From Lagopus muta (lineage: Eukaryota; Chordata; Aves; Galliformes; Phasianidae): 64,000 nucleotides of DNA. Positions 13,364-26,168 of the stretch are shown here, one piece after another; the stretch's first letter is position 1, and each line of letters opens with the position of its first letter. A program made the translations under genes and the position numbers. The notes beneath the pieces are model-generated. The model made no database searches and was not told where the DNA came from. It worked only from the letters and a program-made list of their open reading frames with translations. Location: the NCBI RefSeq assembly GCF_023343835.1, contig NC_064443.1, positions 14,508,001 through 14,572,000 of the forward strand. Reading direction: 5' to 3'.

Positions 13364-15032
13364 TTTTTGTCTCAGCTTAAACAATCTTATCTGGCAACTT
13401 TGCTCTAAACAAAAGCAGGGATTTTGTGGCCATCCTCAATGCTTTCGCCTGTGCTACAGTGGCAAGCCGTGATTCAGAGGGTCAGTAATGGAGAACAGAT
13501 GCTTAAAATCTACAGCAAAATAGCAAACACCACAAGCACAAAGCCTGTCATGGCAAGGAGGGTATCTCTGGATTATAGCAATAAAAAACACACAATAAAA
13601 CACAGGACTAGATAAACTGCTATTTTTTAATTGTTGTGCACAGCTGCTTTTATGGCTATAAAATCACAGTCCTTGTAATAAGCCTGAACCAGAACTTTAT
13701 TTTAGCATTCTGCACTCCTGGTTCACGCAGGGATAAACTACTGCACAAGAAGTGTTGCAGGAGAGGGCTCTGCTGCCAGAAACACAATGCAAGATTAATT
13801 ATTTGCCCAGCACACTTCTGCCAGGCTGTGAAGAATGATGCTATGTATTCTTTTAATTAAGAAGAGATACTTCCACTGAGTAACAGAGAGACCTACTTTG
13901 AAATCTGAGAATTTCCAATATTTCAGAATTAGTTTCCATTCCAAACTGGATTTCTAAAGTGTGTCTATTCAGAAAGTTTTTTTTAGTAGTGTCAAAACAT
14001 AATGCAAGTCAAAATACAGACCTGCTGCAAGATGCTACAGATGAACATTTAGAAATCATTGTCATGAAAAAGAATCTATGTGAATATTTCTTCTCCTTTA
14101 AGAATCCATACACACTCCTGGAGTGCATTACTTGAGGCATGCTTAATTTTTGTACAGAAAACAGCTTCTATTTATTTTCATATGCCAACAGTAGCAATAT
14201 CTTTGTGTGTTTCTTTTTCTTTCTTCTCATCAAAGGAATGTGATGTGAAAAATGGAAATAAGTGATTTCCTAAAGCTGTTTTCCTGGGATGCATATAAAC
14301 GTACAGAACTACAGTGAGACGGTGAGAAGAAATATTGGAATCCTTCTATTTGAAATGATAAAGATCATCTTGTTCTCTTCCAGCTTGTTTCCCTGCTATT
14401 CTTGGATGAGGAATAAACAGTCTCCAAGTAAATGTTGCATTGAAATCCATTGAGAAAAAAATTAAACTTTTATATTACTTACTGGGAAAAATGATGATTC
14501 TACGAGCTGACGTTAAGGGACAGATTTTCAACATTATTCACCCATTGAAAATAGCTCCTATTGTTCCCAAGTTCAAAAGCCTCTCTGGTAATTGCAACTT
14601 TGTCTTAAATGAGCAGTTGGGCTCAGACTCTCCAAAAGCAGTTGCAAAGCCATGCAAGTTGGCCATACAGTTACAGCCGTGCGATGCAGGGTTGGTGCCC
14701 ACCAATGGGTCACGAGGAGCTGCCACCCTCACTCCTGGCCCTCCATAAATGCACTCAGCATGGAAATCTGATTTGCTGTGAGATCAGGGGAGCACAATCT
14801 CATTAGTCACTGCATGCCACACCAGCCCATCCTGCCACCCACTTTGCACCCTCACCCTTCTGGGGATGCACAGCAAACTGGGGCTTTGATTAAAGGCTTA
14901 TTGCACAGATATCAATCCTGCCAGCTCTGCTGGCATTGTGTGGAGCTGTGCAGGTGTGCCCTGGTTTGTCCCCATACGTGGTGGTCTCTGAAGGACCACT
15001 CACTGATTAACCCCTATCCTGGGGCATACTTA

Positions 15033-15420
15033 TCATAGCATCAGACAATTGTTTCAGTTGGAAGGGCCCATTAAAGAACACCTGGTCCAACCCCCTTGCA
15101 ATACACAAGGACACCCATAGCTCTATCAGGTGCTCAGAGCCCATCCAGCCTGACCTTGGATGTCTCCAGGGATGGGGCACCCACTGCCTCTCTGGGCAAC
15201 CTGTGCCAGTGCCTCAATGCCCTTACTCTAAAAAACTTTTTCCTTATATCCAATCTAAATCCCCCTTCTTTGGGTTTGGAACTATTTCTGCTTGTTCTGC
15301 CACAGCAGACCCTGCAAAAAGTCTGTCTCGTTCTTTCTTATAGCCCCTCTCAGATACTAAAAGGCCATGCTCAGGTCTCCCTGCAGCCTTCTCTTCCCCA
15401 GCGTCAACCTTTTTCTGTAT
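15033..15420 (-). mobile_element. CR1 LINE fragment (3' part of ORF2 plus UTR)
   Basis: Read on the minus strand, this is an old CR1 copy about 390 bp long. On the + strand it shows ATCATAGCATCAGA, GTTGGAAGGGCCC, CTCCAGGGATGGGGCACCCAC, TCTGGGCAACCTGTGCCAGTGCCTCA, TTCCTTATATCCAATCTAAATC and GGCC...CAGGTCTCCCTGCAGCCTTCTCTTCCCC. The frame is broken and it cannot be functional. Confidence 0.85.
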
Positions 15421-15710
15421 AGATCCCTGTCTCCACCAAATCTCTCTATCTCACTCATTTCAAAGGGCTCTTCCTACCAGTAATGCCATCTGGCATGTCG
15501 GCATCTCTGTGCAGAACAGTTTCCAAAACATCCCATAGTTTTTACCAATTTTCCTTCCTGTTAGAAGGCAAATCACTCTCACTTGCATTTTCAAAATGAG
15601 ATTAACATGTTAGTGATCATACTAATAGTGCATGCATTGATTCTTACTGGAAAAACCTGGGAAGGACTGGGATCCAAATTATGTGACAGGTGTTACAGGT
15701 AACTGGACCA

Positions 15711-15795
15711 CAGAACCACAGAACTGTAGGGGTTGGAAGGGACCTCTGGAGATCCAACCTCTCTGCTAATGCAGGTTCCCTACAGTAGGCTACAG
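15711..15795 (-). mobile_element. CR1 LINE 3' tip fragment
   Basis: ACCACAGAACTGTAGGGGTTGGAAGGGACCTCTGGAGATC is the reverse complement of a CR1 3' end. Only about 85 bp is left. Confidence 0.75.
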
Positions 15796-16664
15796 CTCTC
15801 TTGGTGACAGCAGTAAAAAACGAGGCAATTCTCCAGGTTTTCCAAGAGTTCATTTACTCACATTCCTTTCTGGTGTGTGGGATGGAAATGCTTCTTTAAT
15901 TAAAATTGCTCCCAAGCCCCCAGTGCAGCAGCACTGAGTTGGGCCAAGCTGGGCACCATGCACTGCGACCATGCGCTGCAGGGTGCATCCTCCACTTCCA
16001 TCAGCCTCATGCAGCCCCTTCAGGACAGGTTGTGGATCTCCTTACACAGATAAGAAAAGAAGAAAACAGGACAGTTTCCAGCATGAACGCACCACCCAGG
16101 AGCTGCCCAGGGTGCCTGCACACAGCCACGGCGCCGCGTCTGCACCCCGGCGCTCTGCGTTATTTCTTCTCAGCAAAGCGGCTCAAACACTTCCCTGAAA
16201 TGCAAAATATTTTGGAAGCTAAAGATAGTTCAAGCTGAAAGGCAGACATCTGACTGACCCTGAGCAAATAAATACGAGTTATGAAGAATTCTTAGTGAAA
16301 ATAAATCCCCATAGGAATGGAGCTCGTTACTGAAACAGGCCTGCAGCCGTCGCAGCCTCTACCCGTAAACATCCGTCCATCCACTGGAAGCCTTCTGGGG
16401 ATGGGGAGCACCCACAGTTTCTGCTAATGGTATCGAAACATGCTGCAGGGGAAGGAAATTCACAATACTGCCATACGTCGCAATGGACCTGTTCTGTGCT
16501 CTAGATTAAATGACTGCAAACACTACTAACAGAGTTTGATGACCTTTCTTTGAGCTTTACTGCTGTTGTTTGAGGAGGTGGTGGAATCAGGTGAAACTCT
16601 AGGGAAACATAAGACTGATCACAGAAACTGTCCTTCCTTTAAACATACAAGGCTTTGGGTGTGT
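15796..16664. other. Intergenic
   Basis: Between two CR1 fragments. A short CpG-richer patch lies at 16,085-16,165. No gene seen. Confidence 0.6.
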
Positions 16665-16754
16665 GCCGTTACCATCTGAGCATGGTGCCAGTGGGTTGAT
16701 GGTTGGACAAGATGATCCCAGTGATGTTTTCCAACCTCAGTGATTCTATGATTA
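16665..16754 (+). mobile_element. CR1 LINE 3' end fragment
   Basis: GAGCATGGTGCCAGTGGGTTGATGGTTGGACAAGATGATC, TTTTCCAACCTCAGTGATTCTATGATT. About 90 bp remains, ending in the octamer tail. Confidence 0.8.
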
Positions 16755-19700
16755 CCTTCTTCAACTGCTTCTTACGAAGACTGTGTTGGATTGCAGCTAT
16801 CACCTGCTGTTGGTGGTAGGACACTGATGCTGGGCAGAAGTTACTGTGGTACTTTCTATGCTGTGCTGATACTTGACAAAAAAAGTATAGCAGGTTTAAT
16901 AAATACAATGTCAAATAAATAGACCAGAAGAGGATTGAGAAAAGACACTGGAGATCGAGGAATGTGTTGGTAGAGTGTGAATCCTTTTGTCTACCTTTCA
17001 GTGCTACCTACCTTTCAAGGTAGGTTGGTCTTATGGGTTGAAGCCTTGTTCTCCCATGAGATCGCTTCTGGTTTCCCTGCTGTGAGGCTGATTCCCTTGG
17101 ATTGAGGGAATCAAAATCAGTGCCCAGTGCTTACAAGGATGCACTCATGGTACTGCAGGGGCTATCACAGGCAAACAAATCCCCAGTCCTTGGGAACAAG
17201 GAATTGATGAAATGATGGAAAAGATTGGCACAACCAGATGAGAAAAATTCTCTCCTACTTAACAGTGCTGATAGCTGCCATAGTTTTTATTTCCTGGGGC
17301 TGAACTTGGGCTATTTTGCACAGAGTGGGAGGAAATCCCATTTTGAAATAACACAATGAATATTAGCTATTAGAAATGCCTTGATAGAAAAACCAGATAC
17401 AGCCACAGCAATCAAGAGGAATATGCCAGAGATGATTTCACTGCCCCAGAAGCTGATGAGCTTATTGGAGGATGGCACTATTATTAGCTCCAGCAGACAC
17501 TTGCAGCTTGCCTTGCTCAATACACTGTTCATAGATCTGTTTTCCACTGTGGTTTATCGCAGAGCATGAGGTCGGTGTGATCTCCGTCCCGTGAAGCCAT
17601 TCTACATGGGAAGGGAGGATGGGGAATGCCAGCTATGAGCTATGCCACAGGCTCCACAGACAACTCCATGCACCTACTCCAGCTGCTTTGGCTCCATTTT
17701 TCTGCACAGAACACAGGAGTTTGAGCGTGGAGATTATATTCTGCTGCCCTTGTTGGAATGTGTAGAGAGGAACCTACTATGGAGTTTAATTTCATGATCA
17801 GCTCTGGGATGCTGCTTAGGAAGGATGTTGCTCCAGCCTTTGCAGGCCTGGTAGCTTCCTCAATTTATATAGTGGTGATAATAAACAGTGAGCCATACTG
17901 GAATGCTGTTGGTGACCTGCATCTCAGAGCAGTGCCTATGAGGACAAGCCCAGGTGGCAGACGCTGCAGCAGCGTCCTTTGGCAAGATCTGACCACGTTT
18001 GATGTCAGGGAGAGATGGACTTAATGGCTCAGCTCAGCTTGAAAGCTGGTGCATGTGAGACCGTTTGCTTTCTCGTTTGGCCAAGGCAGATTCATTTTAC
18101 TTATTGTGGCCAGTGCTGCTGGGCAGGGCAGGGTGGGAAATGAGATCAAAGTTTGCCCGATGCCTTCAAAGCCAAGCTACGTATCTTCTGATTGGGCTCT
18201 TAACTAACAGGTGTGCAGCCACCCTTTGAAAATGCAAAGACCTGAGTATAAATGTTCCATTATGCATGGGAAAAACCGACAGCCAGCGCTTTTATCAGCA
18301 AGAGCGATCGGGGCTGGCCATTAGCCTAATGCAGCACTGAGAGGACAAAAAGTGGTCCTGTTGGCGTGGTTCAGAGGTGTGCAATGAGTTTTCCTCCTTG
18401 AGGGGAAGAACTTGGGCAGCTACTGAGCTGCAGAGGGTGAATTCAGCCAATACAGCAAAGCCTGAGCACCTTGCATGGCAGTTTGGTATACAAGGGATCT
18501 CCATTGACTACCAATTACTAGATGTTATAGTTTTGGTGAAGCAGTGATTTTAAACCACCAAAGTTTTGGCCCTGAATGTCTTTCGGACTTGGTTCTCTCT
18601 TGGTAGATGGAAAATACTTCCTTGTCTCTAGGGGGCTTTGGGTAACACATCAGTTCTCACCACTGAGGTGCTTGCAGACCGAGGTGATGAGAAACCTATA
18701 AAAACAAATCCCACTTGCTCAGAGCTGAAGGAAATGAAATGGGAAACAAATGTTCGCCCCAGATCAGAATGAGTGCAGAGGAATTGCTCGCTCAGTTGGA
18801 AAAAAAAAAAGAAAAGCAATTCTGCACATTTCGGTCTCCATTTGGTGTCAAACTCCACAGCTGTGAGTACTCCAGAGCGGAACGACAACCAATCCCTGAG
18901 GTTGCTGTTACGAATTCCGCGCCTTCAGAACTACGACAGTTTTAAACAATTTGTTCCTAATTGAAAGAGGTCATATGAGACTGACTTTACGAAGTTTACA
19001 TAACAAAGAGTAATTCTGTTAAGCAAAATGATTAATTCCTGTCATTGTACATCAAACGGCGCAGTTACAAAACAGTATTGTCTATATTCGCATTGCACTG
19101 AAAGCCATTTTTTCTTCAGTTTCCCTTCCCATAAGGCAACCTTTTGACAGAGCCTTAACTCTTTGGTGTTATTCAGCGGAGGAATTTGTGAATGGGAAGC
19201 GAGTAGGCTGCTGCAGATGTGTGAGATGTGTAACACTGGTGTGGTGGCAGGCAAAAGACAACAGCTCTTTAGAGGGGGCCCAGCTTACCCGGGATCCCAG
19301 TGCACTGAGAAATGCTTGCCCGTACAATGCGTTGGTTGTCGCCTTTCCATGGCACAATGAGGCATTGAGGCAGAGTCACAGCCCCAAAATGGCAGATTGT
19401 TTCTTTGAAATGCTTCCACGGTGTGCTGCACAGATGTGCTAAGGACTCAGAAATGCCAACAGCTGAGTAATTTCATGCTTGGGTTGTCTGGGAGCACATG
19501 AGTACCTTCATGTCCATAAAGCTGCTGGCTTATAAGTGCATGGGGTGGGATGCTGGCTGTGCACAGGGACTGAGAAACTTGCATAGTCCTTACATAATAT
19601 GCATACTTCTGACACCAAGAGAACCTTTGGATTTGGAGCAGCTCTGTTACTGTTATAGGGCTGGAAGGGAGGCTGTATACATGCCCACATGACTACAAGA

Positions 19701-22700
19701 AGGCTGCTACCCTGCACATACGGGGGTGCTTGGTTGTCCCCAGCACAAAGCTGTGCCTGTGGGTGCCAGAGGACACCTTCCCAACTCACTGGGCAATGGG
19801 ATGGTCTCTTCAGCTTGTACATGCTGCTACTGATGAGCATAGACAGACTGGGAAAGGCTGAGAAGCACCGGGGTGTGCACAGAACCTTACTTGCAGTTTG
19901 GTTTGGTGTTAAAGCCCACTGCTGGATTTTAATACAAATTTCAACACACCATGAAGCTTTGTGACATTCCTGTTCCTGCCTGCTTGTCCCTCTGTTCCCC
20001 TTTTATCCCCAAGACAATCTCTTTCTTACTTGGCCAGTGACCATTAGGGTCACAGAGCCAGGAACTGCTGAGACTGGTAGGAGTATGAGGGACAGATGAT
20101 ATCAATCTGTATTTAATCAGGCTTTAGTTCTTCAGCTCATGGAATTCCTTGTTTGTTCGGACAGCTTGGGATATGCTTGTTTTTAAATCTACCTTTTCCT
20201 AGTCTGTGGAGTAGAACTGACTCACTCTTAAGAACTTTTTCTCTCTCACTTATTTAATGTAGAGCTCATATTTGCTCGTTTTGTCCTTTTTTTTTTCTCT
20301 TTACAGTCCCTTTCCTTTCTCCAGACTCCTCTCTTGTCTCTCCTTCCCCGCCTGTGTTTCAATTCAAAGCCCTGTTGGAGTTCTTCATTCTCTTCTAGGG
20401 CTGAGTCACTGACTTTTGTCAATCCCCCACCATGGATAGCAGAGGGGAGGGAGAATAGAAAGAAGAAACAGACAGAAATTGCTTCAACACCAGCCAAAAG
20501 TTGCATAAAAAGGCCCAAATGTTATGGCATCTGAAACAAAATCAAGCACAAGAAATTCCTGCCAAATCTCCCTTGAAATGCTGGAAATCTGGAAGCGTTC
20601 AGCACAGCCAAATGGCAGCTTTCTAGCCTGGATGCCAGTGGAGTGGTCAGGACAAGAATCTTGCTTTGCAGGTGGGATGTCCACGTTCTCGATCCCATCC
20701 AGGCAGCCAGGCTCTACGCCTCTTCCCTGTTGGGAGGACATCTGCTTTGAAAAGAGGAGATACCAAAGTTGTTGCAATTTGGTGGACTGATCTCCAACAC
20801 GAGTCAGGACCTGGGTCAACCTGGTGAGCACACACTGGAGCAGTGCAGAGGACCTCTGCCTGCTTCAGCCCTGGTCGTGCAAACACCAAGCCTGAGACTC
20901 CAGCTTTTCTGTGGTCTTTCCAACCTGTGTGCTCAAGCTGCCAGGTAAGCAGTAAAAATTTGTCCCCCGTGCAAATTATCCAGTACATCTTTTTCCCATT
21001 TTTCATAGTAATTGATCTTGTATTCAATTACTTAGAAACCTGCCAAGTCTAATTAAAATGTCTTGGATGAGGGCAAGCTTCGCCATACTGAAATCAGACT
21101 CTTTTTTATTCAAGAAGAAAGCCCAGGGCTCTCTGTAGACCCAAAGTCCCAGAGCTTTTCTGAAAGTCTTGCAGTCAGGACATTGCTTTCCCCATTCAAG
21201 GGGAAATTGTGGAACAAAAATTCTTGCTGGCTTGCAGCAGGAGGATCCACTTCTCCCAGGTCTTTTCTTGGACAAGCAAAGATCAAGAGTTGCTCCACAG
21301 GGACTTTTAAGTTAGATTTTGTCCTTGGTTTTTGTTTGTCTCCCAGGAGAGGCGTTCTTTTCTCCACTGACTATGAGAGAACTAACCTCACTGTCACACC
21401 TCCCATGTCAAACACCAGTCCCCTTCACACCTACCACCTCACAACGTTTTTCAGGGCCCCATGACAAACCCTACAAGGTTCACACTCAGCTCTGAAAGCA
21501 GAGAGTAGGTGAAGGTTCATTTCAATGTACGTGCACTAAAATCCACTTTGGTCATAAAAGGGAATCACTTGCAAGTCTCAGGCGTTTCCTACACCTCTTG
21601 CTATAAATCTAAGCAGTTTAAAATATATTTACTTATTTATTTGTGTCACCAGCTAATCTGTTCTGTTGGGAAAGCAGATTTTGTATTGCTTGCCATTTCA
21701 GACTTTTTTCCACCTCTTTCATGTGCTAAATCTCAAGATCTGTAATGTTGCAATCCATTTTTCTCCATAAAAGTGTTTAGTAACGATAGATTAGATTGGC
21801 TCTCCTGACAGATTAGATAGGTTTTTCGTTTTGGCCTTTGATGAAATTACAAGGAGAGCACGAGGCAAGTAGTAAAAAATGGCCTCGCAGTGAAAGGTTT
21901 GACTTCTTATCTTCATAGATTAGCACCCTGCCTCTGCAAACAGCTTCAAGAAAGCTTAATGAGTCTGTGGGGACTGGCTGTTATCAAGAATAGTTGGTCT
22001 CCGGGGACTTGAAGGGCAAGGAGCAGCCACTTTGATTTAATGAGTAAAAATATACTGCGCTGCCCACTGCAAGGGCTGTATGACATGCAGCCATGGGCTT
22101 TCTTACTGCGGCACATTGTCTTCTCTCTCTGGGTCTCATCTACATTTATCTCAAAATATTTTGGGAAATCCCAGTGCAGTCAGTGGGACCAGGACAGGTA
22201 AAAGGGATGGCCAGGCAGGAAAGGGACAGTTAGACCTGGTGTCTTGAACAGGGCACTATTTGACAAACGTGATTTCCTCCTAATAGAGACAAGTCTAAAG
22301 ACAACGCCTGGTCCAATACACCTCTCCCATGATATGTATTCATGACAGACCAGTGTGAACCATCTCTGCCATTCCCTATGAGCTGGGTAGGATTTTTTGG
22401 GAGCAGTGAGATGAATACAGTGATTGCATGTGATGATCCATGCTCTATAGCTGTCACCAGCATCCAGAGGACATGGGGCACCCGAAGGGTACTGGGTGGA
22501 TGGGCAAAGCATAAACCAAAGCCCTTCTTGTCTTCTTCAATGGAAAACATGTTGGAAGAGCCTTTGATGAAAACTCCTTGCAGAGAGTTTGTGACACATG
22601 AAACGTGCTGTCAGCATGACGTGAGTCAGCTGTTTGCAGGAAGGGCAGGGGTGGGTTGAGCTTGTGGAAGCCATGGAGGATGCAGCACCCAGATTTTGGT

Positions 22701-23527
22701 CACCCACATTCAAAGCCTGGTAGCTGAAACGGATGTGTAGAAAGGCTGAGTGAGGGCAATGGGGAGTCGGCTGGAGAAGAGGCTGGAGCAGCTTGTTTAG
22801 TCTGGCAAGGACCAAGGGCGAGAGGGTGGTCTCTATAAATATACATTTGCAAGGCGAGGCCCCATATTTATTTATTTTTTAATTAGCTAGTGTTTAAAAA
22901 TGGGAAACTTGATTTTGTTTTTTGAAAAATAAATGTAGTAGAGATCCCAGTCCTTTCCATGCCTCAGAATCCTGAAATGGTTCTATTTTATGGAACTTCC
23001 TAAGCATTCCCTTTTCACTTTTATCTCATTTTGCAGAGGCCCACGTTCTCTGGTGGCAGGAGGCAGAGGGTCCTACAGAGGGGACCCTTTATCTGCAGGG
23101 TCTGTGGGAATCTGTTTCCTGGCCAAAAGAGGACGATATCCTCCTGTGTGACATTTCTGATCCCCAAATGTGCCCTGTGCTTCCTCCCACAGCAAGAGCA
23201 TCGCATGGAATATCTCATGGCAGCTCCACCCCAGACTACTGCTTTTATTTTTAATGAACTCGGAATGTTCTCATTTCAACGGGCCTTTGCATTGTGGCTC
23301 AGTGCCTTGAGGACTGTCCTGGTCTCAGAACAGGCTGTAGGATCACATCCCTACCGGGCAGAGTCCCAGTTTTCATCTGGCTGTGTGGTGCCCTATGGCA
23401 GCAGGACCTTCTTTGGGGCCAAGCTGGGTGCAGAGCCGCCAACCCAGCACAGAGCTGCTGGGATGCTGAGAGGGCTCTCACAAAGCACAGCAGGTGACTG
23501 TGCTGAGCTCAGGAATGCTGGAGTAGC

Positions 23528-23587
23528 TTTTTTCTTTCTTTCTTTCTTTTTCTTTCTTTTTTCTTTTTTTTTTTTCCTTTCTTTTTG
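23528..23587. repeat. (CTTT)n/poly(T) low-complexity tract
   Basis: TTTC units degenerating into T-runs over 60 bp. Confidence 0.9.
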
Positions 23588-25468
23588 ACCAAAAGAAAGA
23601 AAAGATCAGCATGAAGCATTTGTAGATTTCTGAAGCCATTTTCACCCTGCAGCTCCCACCCATAGAAAAGCCTATGGGGTGTCAAGCTAACATCTCTTCC
23701 CTGCAGCAGAGCCCTCCCCAGAAATGGAGATTTGGCTCTTTGGGCTCTTCTTGCAGAGAAGAACTTTTTCTCCCTTTTTTTTGTTTTGTTTTGGAGACAG
23801 TGCCCCTCATCCACATTTCAACTTCTTAGTTCCAGCACGTTTCATACTTTCCAAACACAACGATTTCCCTGCAATTTTTCAAATAAGCAATTTATTTTAG
23901 AAATAGCACCTCAGCCTCAGGGAACTGCTATCTGTGCAACTGGCTTTTATTAACTGTGGAGAGAGACTCCTGGGGGGGTGAAAAGAAGAGCTTTCTGGAG
24001 ATGGGAACCCAGCCCTAATTTGTATTTTTTATTTATTTTATGAAAGGCATGGAAATTGCACAGCGTCCCAAAGATTAGCTCAATCTCCTCGCTTTACTCT
24101 GGGTACTGTTTGTATTCTGGGGAAATCACTTGAAATTTCAGAGCCATCTCCTTGTGCAAAGGTTATGTCATTAACATGCATGTTCTTTGGCAGCAGCTCC
24201 AGGTGCTTTTCAAACCAGGAAGGCATTTTTTATCTTGCTCACATTTGAAAGGTAGAAAAGCTGTTTTTCCATTAGGGCAGATCATCAAGGGAAATACTTT
24301 GGGCTGGAAGAAATCAGTCATGGGAGTGTCGGTTCAGCTGCACAGGGCCCCCTAGGAGAGCTGGGAGGACCTCTGTCTGGACTCCATCTCACACAGCCTC
24401 CCATTGAGCCCAATGGCTTTTTGGGAAAGAGGGCTCCCAAAGAGCTTCAGTGAGGATTTCTGGGCACCCATTGCAAGGTGAAATGGTACAGCTGTGTTTG
24501 GCACAGAGAGAGACCACATGAGGACTTGCAACTTGTGACGCATTCTGACAGTGCAGGAGGCTTTTGGCAAAACAAGTTCTATTTTGCCCACAATCTGCAT
24601 CCTGGGCTGATCTTGCATTCTGCCATGTCTGGAAGCATTATGCCATGCAGTTTAATCTGGATGAATTCCATTTCTTTGGCTTGACATGAGTCCATGGGCT
24701 TTTATGCTGCAGCAGGAGAATGAGTGGGAATGAAGGAACCATTTTCACCAGCACAGCTGGATCCAGGAGGGAAATTCTGTGCACAGGATGTGCTTAGGAG
24801 CAGAGATGTAGCAGCAGGGCCCCTCACAGCTCCTCCAGGGCCCCGGTGCAAAGCTCTGGGTTCTGCCTGCCCCACACTGCTGTACACCCCCTGGATGAGT
24901 TCATCTTTTGGCCTGAAAATCCACACAGTTGTTTTATTGTTTGCTCTGTGCCTGTAACAAGCACTCCTGATAACGCCTCGCTGCTGTTTCAAACCCTTTT
25001 CTTTTAGGAGTGCTCTCGTACATCAGGGATGCTCAGTTACAGAGAAAACAAGAGCTGCTGTTTTAGGGGGAAACAGGATTGCAGAGACATGGTGGGTATT
25101 TGAAACCGCACGGTGAAGCTGGGGACAGAGGCACGAAAGGCCACACAGTTCTGCCACCCAGATCTACTTTCTGGGGCTGCAGCAGGACGGGGCAAGGCAG
25201 AGACATGGTGCAAGGACTGACTGTGAGACCCAGCACTGCTCTGGGACAGGACATAAGACCCCTAGGCATGAACCAGGTGCTGGCTCTATTGTCAACCCCA
25301 TTTCCAGCCAACACTGACTGGAATAATGTCCTCAGCTGATTCCGTTTCTCTCCCTAGAGAAAGGGCACACACAAAAAGGCAAGGTGACAGGGAGGGCCAC
25401 AACCAGGTGTCCTCTGCCTGGTGGGTGAATCAAAGACGCGTCCCCCTTTCCTCACGATGTGCAGGCAC

Positions 25469-25481
25469 TGCCCTCTAGTGC
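25469..25481 (-). promoter_or_regulatory. CTCF-like motif (reverse)
   Basis: TGCCCTCTAGTGC is the reverse complement of the CTCF core at 12 of 13 positions. Confidence 0.4.
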
Positions 25482-26122
25482 TTCTGCCTTTGGACATCGC
25501 TGGAAATATTAAAGAAAGAGAAAAAATGCTATTACAATGAAAGCAAAGCTCCCATTTGACCCCGGGATGTTACCCCCCATAGAGTCACCGGCAGAACTGG
25601 GATGTGTGGATGATTAGTGGTGCTTTCCCAGCGGTGCCTCATGTCCACCATCGTGGTGTCCAGGATCCCTGCAAGATTGCGGTGCATCTGCGCTGAGATG
25701 TGCCCACACAGAACTGTCTTGGGCTCTGCCCATACATTCCTCTGCTGGGATATGCCCACACAACCCACCACGCTTTGCTGACACGTAAATGGCACTTTGC
25801 AACCAACAGGTGGTTCCTTAGAAGTGTAGCTGAATTCCTGATGAAACAAATGCCGCTGGCATAAATGCGGAGAAAATTTGAATACACTCTGCATAAAGAA
25901 AATAGCAATGTTGATTTAGATTAGGGACACATTTTGTATTCACCTTCCTTTTCTTTTTTTCCTTTAGGAAATGCTTTTTATTGTCTTTTAAGTGCTAAAC
26001 ATTTTATTGCTTCATTTCTATTTCTCAATCACAGTTTATTTGCTATTGGCTCCCAGTTTGAATCAATTGTGCTTTCCTGAATGGAAAAACACTTTCATCT
26101 GGATGCATGGATATTTAATAGC

Positions 26123-26168
26123 AAAAAAAAAAAAAAAAAAGAAAAAAGAAAAAAAAAGGTAAAAAAAA
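26123..26168. repeat. A-rich tract
   Basis: A18, G, A6, G, A9, GGT, A8. No retroposed gene was recognised upstream of it. Confidence 0.85.

Larger units (their letters stand above)
7796..15032. other. Intergenic
   Basis: Holds the pyrimidine repeat at 10.48 kb, the (GTT)n at 13.35 kb and two weak CTCF-like motifs (8,320 and 9,849). An octamer-like ATTCTATGATTC at about 9,346 may be a worn CR1 tip. No gene recognised. Confidence 0.6.

Noticed and set aside
20915..20935. GTGGTCTTTCCAACCTGTG as a CR1 3' end
   Set aside because: No octamer tail and no further CR1 landmarks on either side.
23031..23588. 185-codon open frame
   Set aside because: The end is CTTT-repeat-encoded Phe/Leu/Ser, there is no domain, and no splice or conservation evidence was seen.
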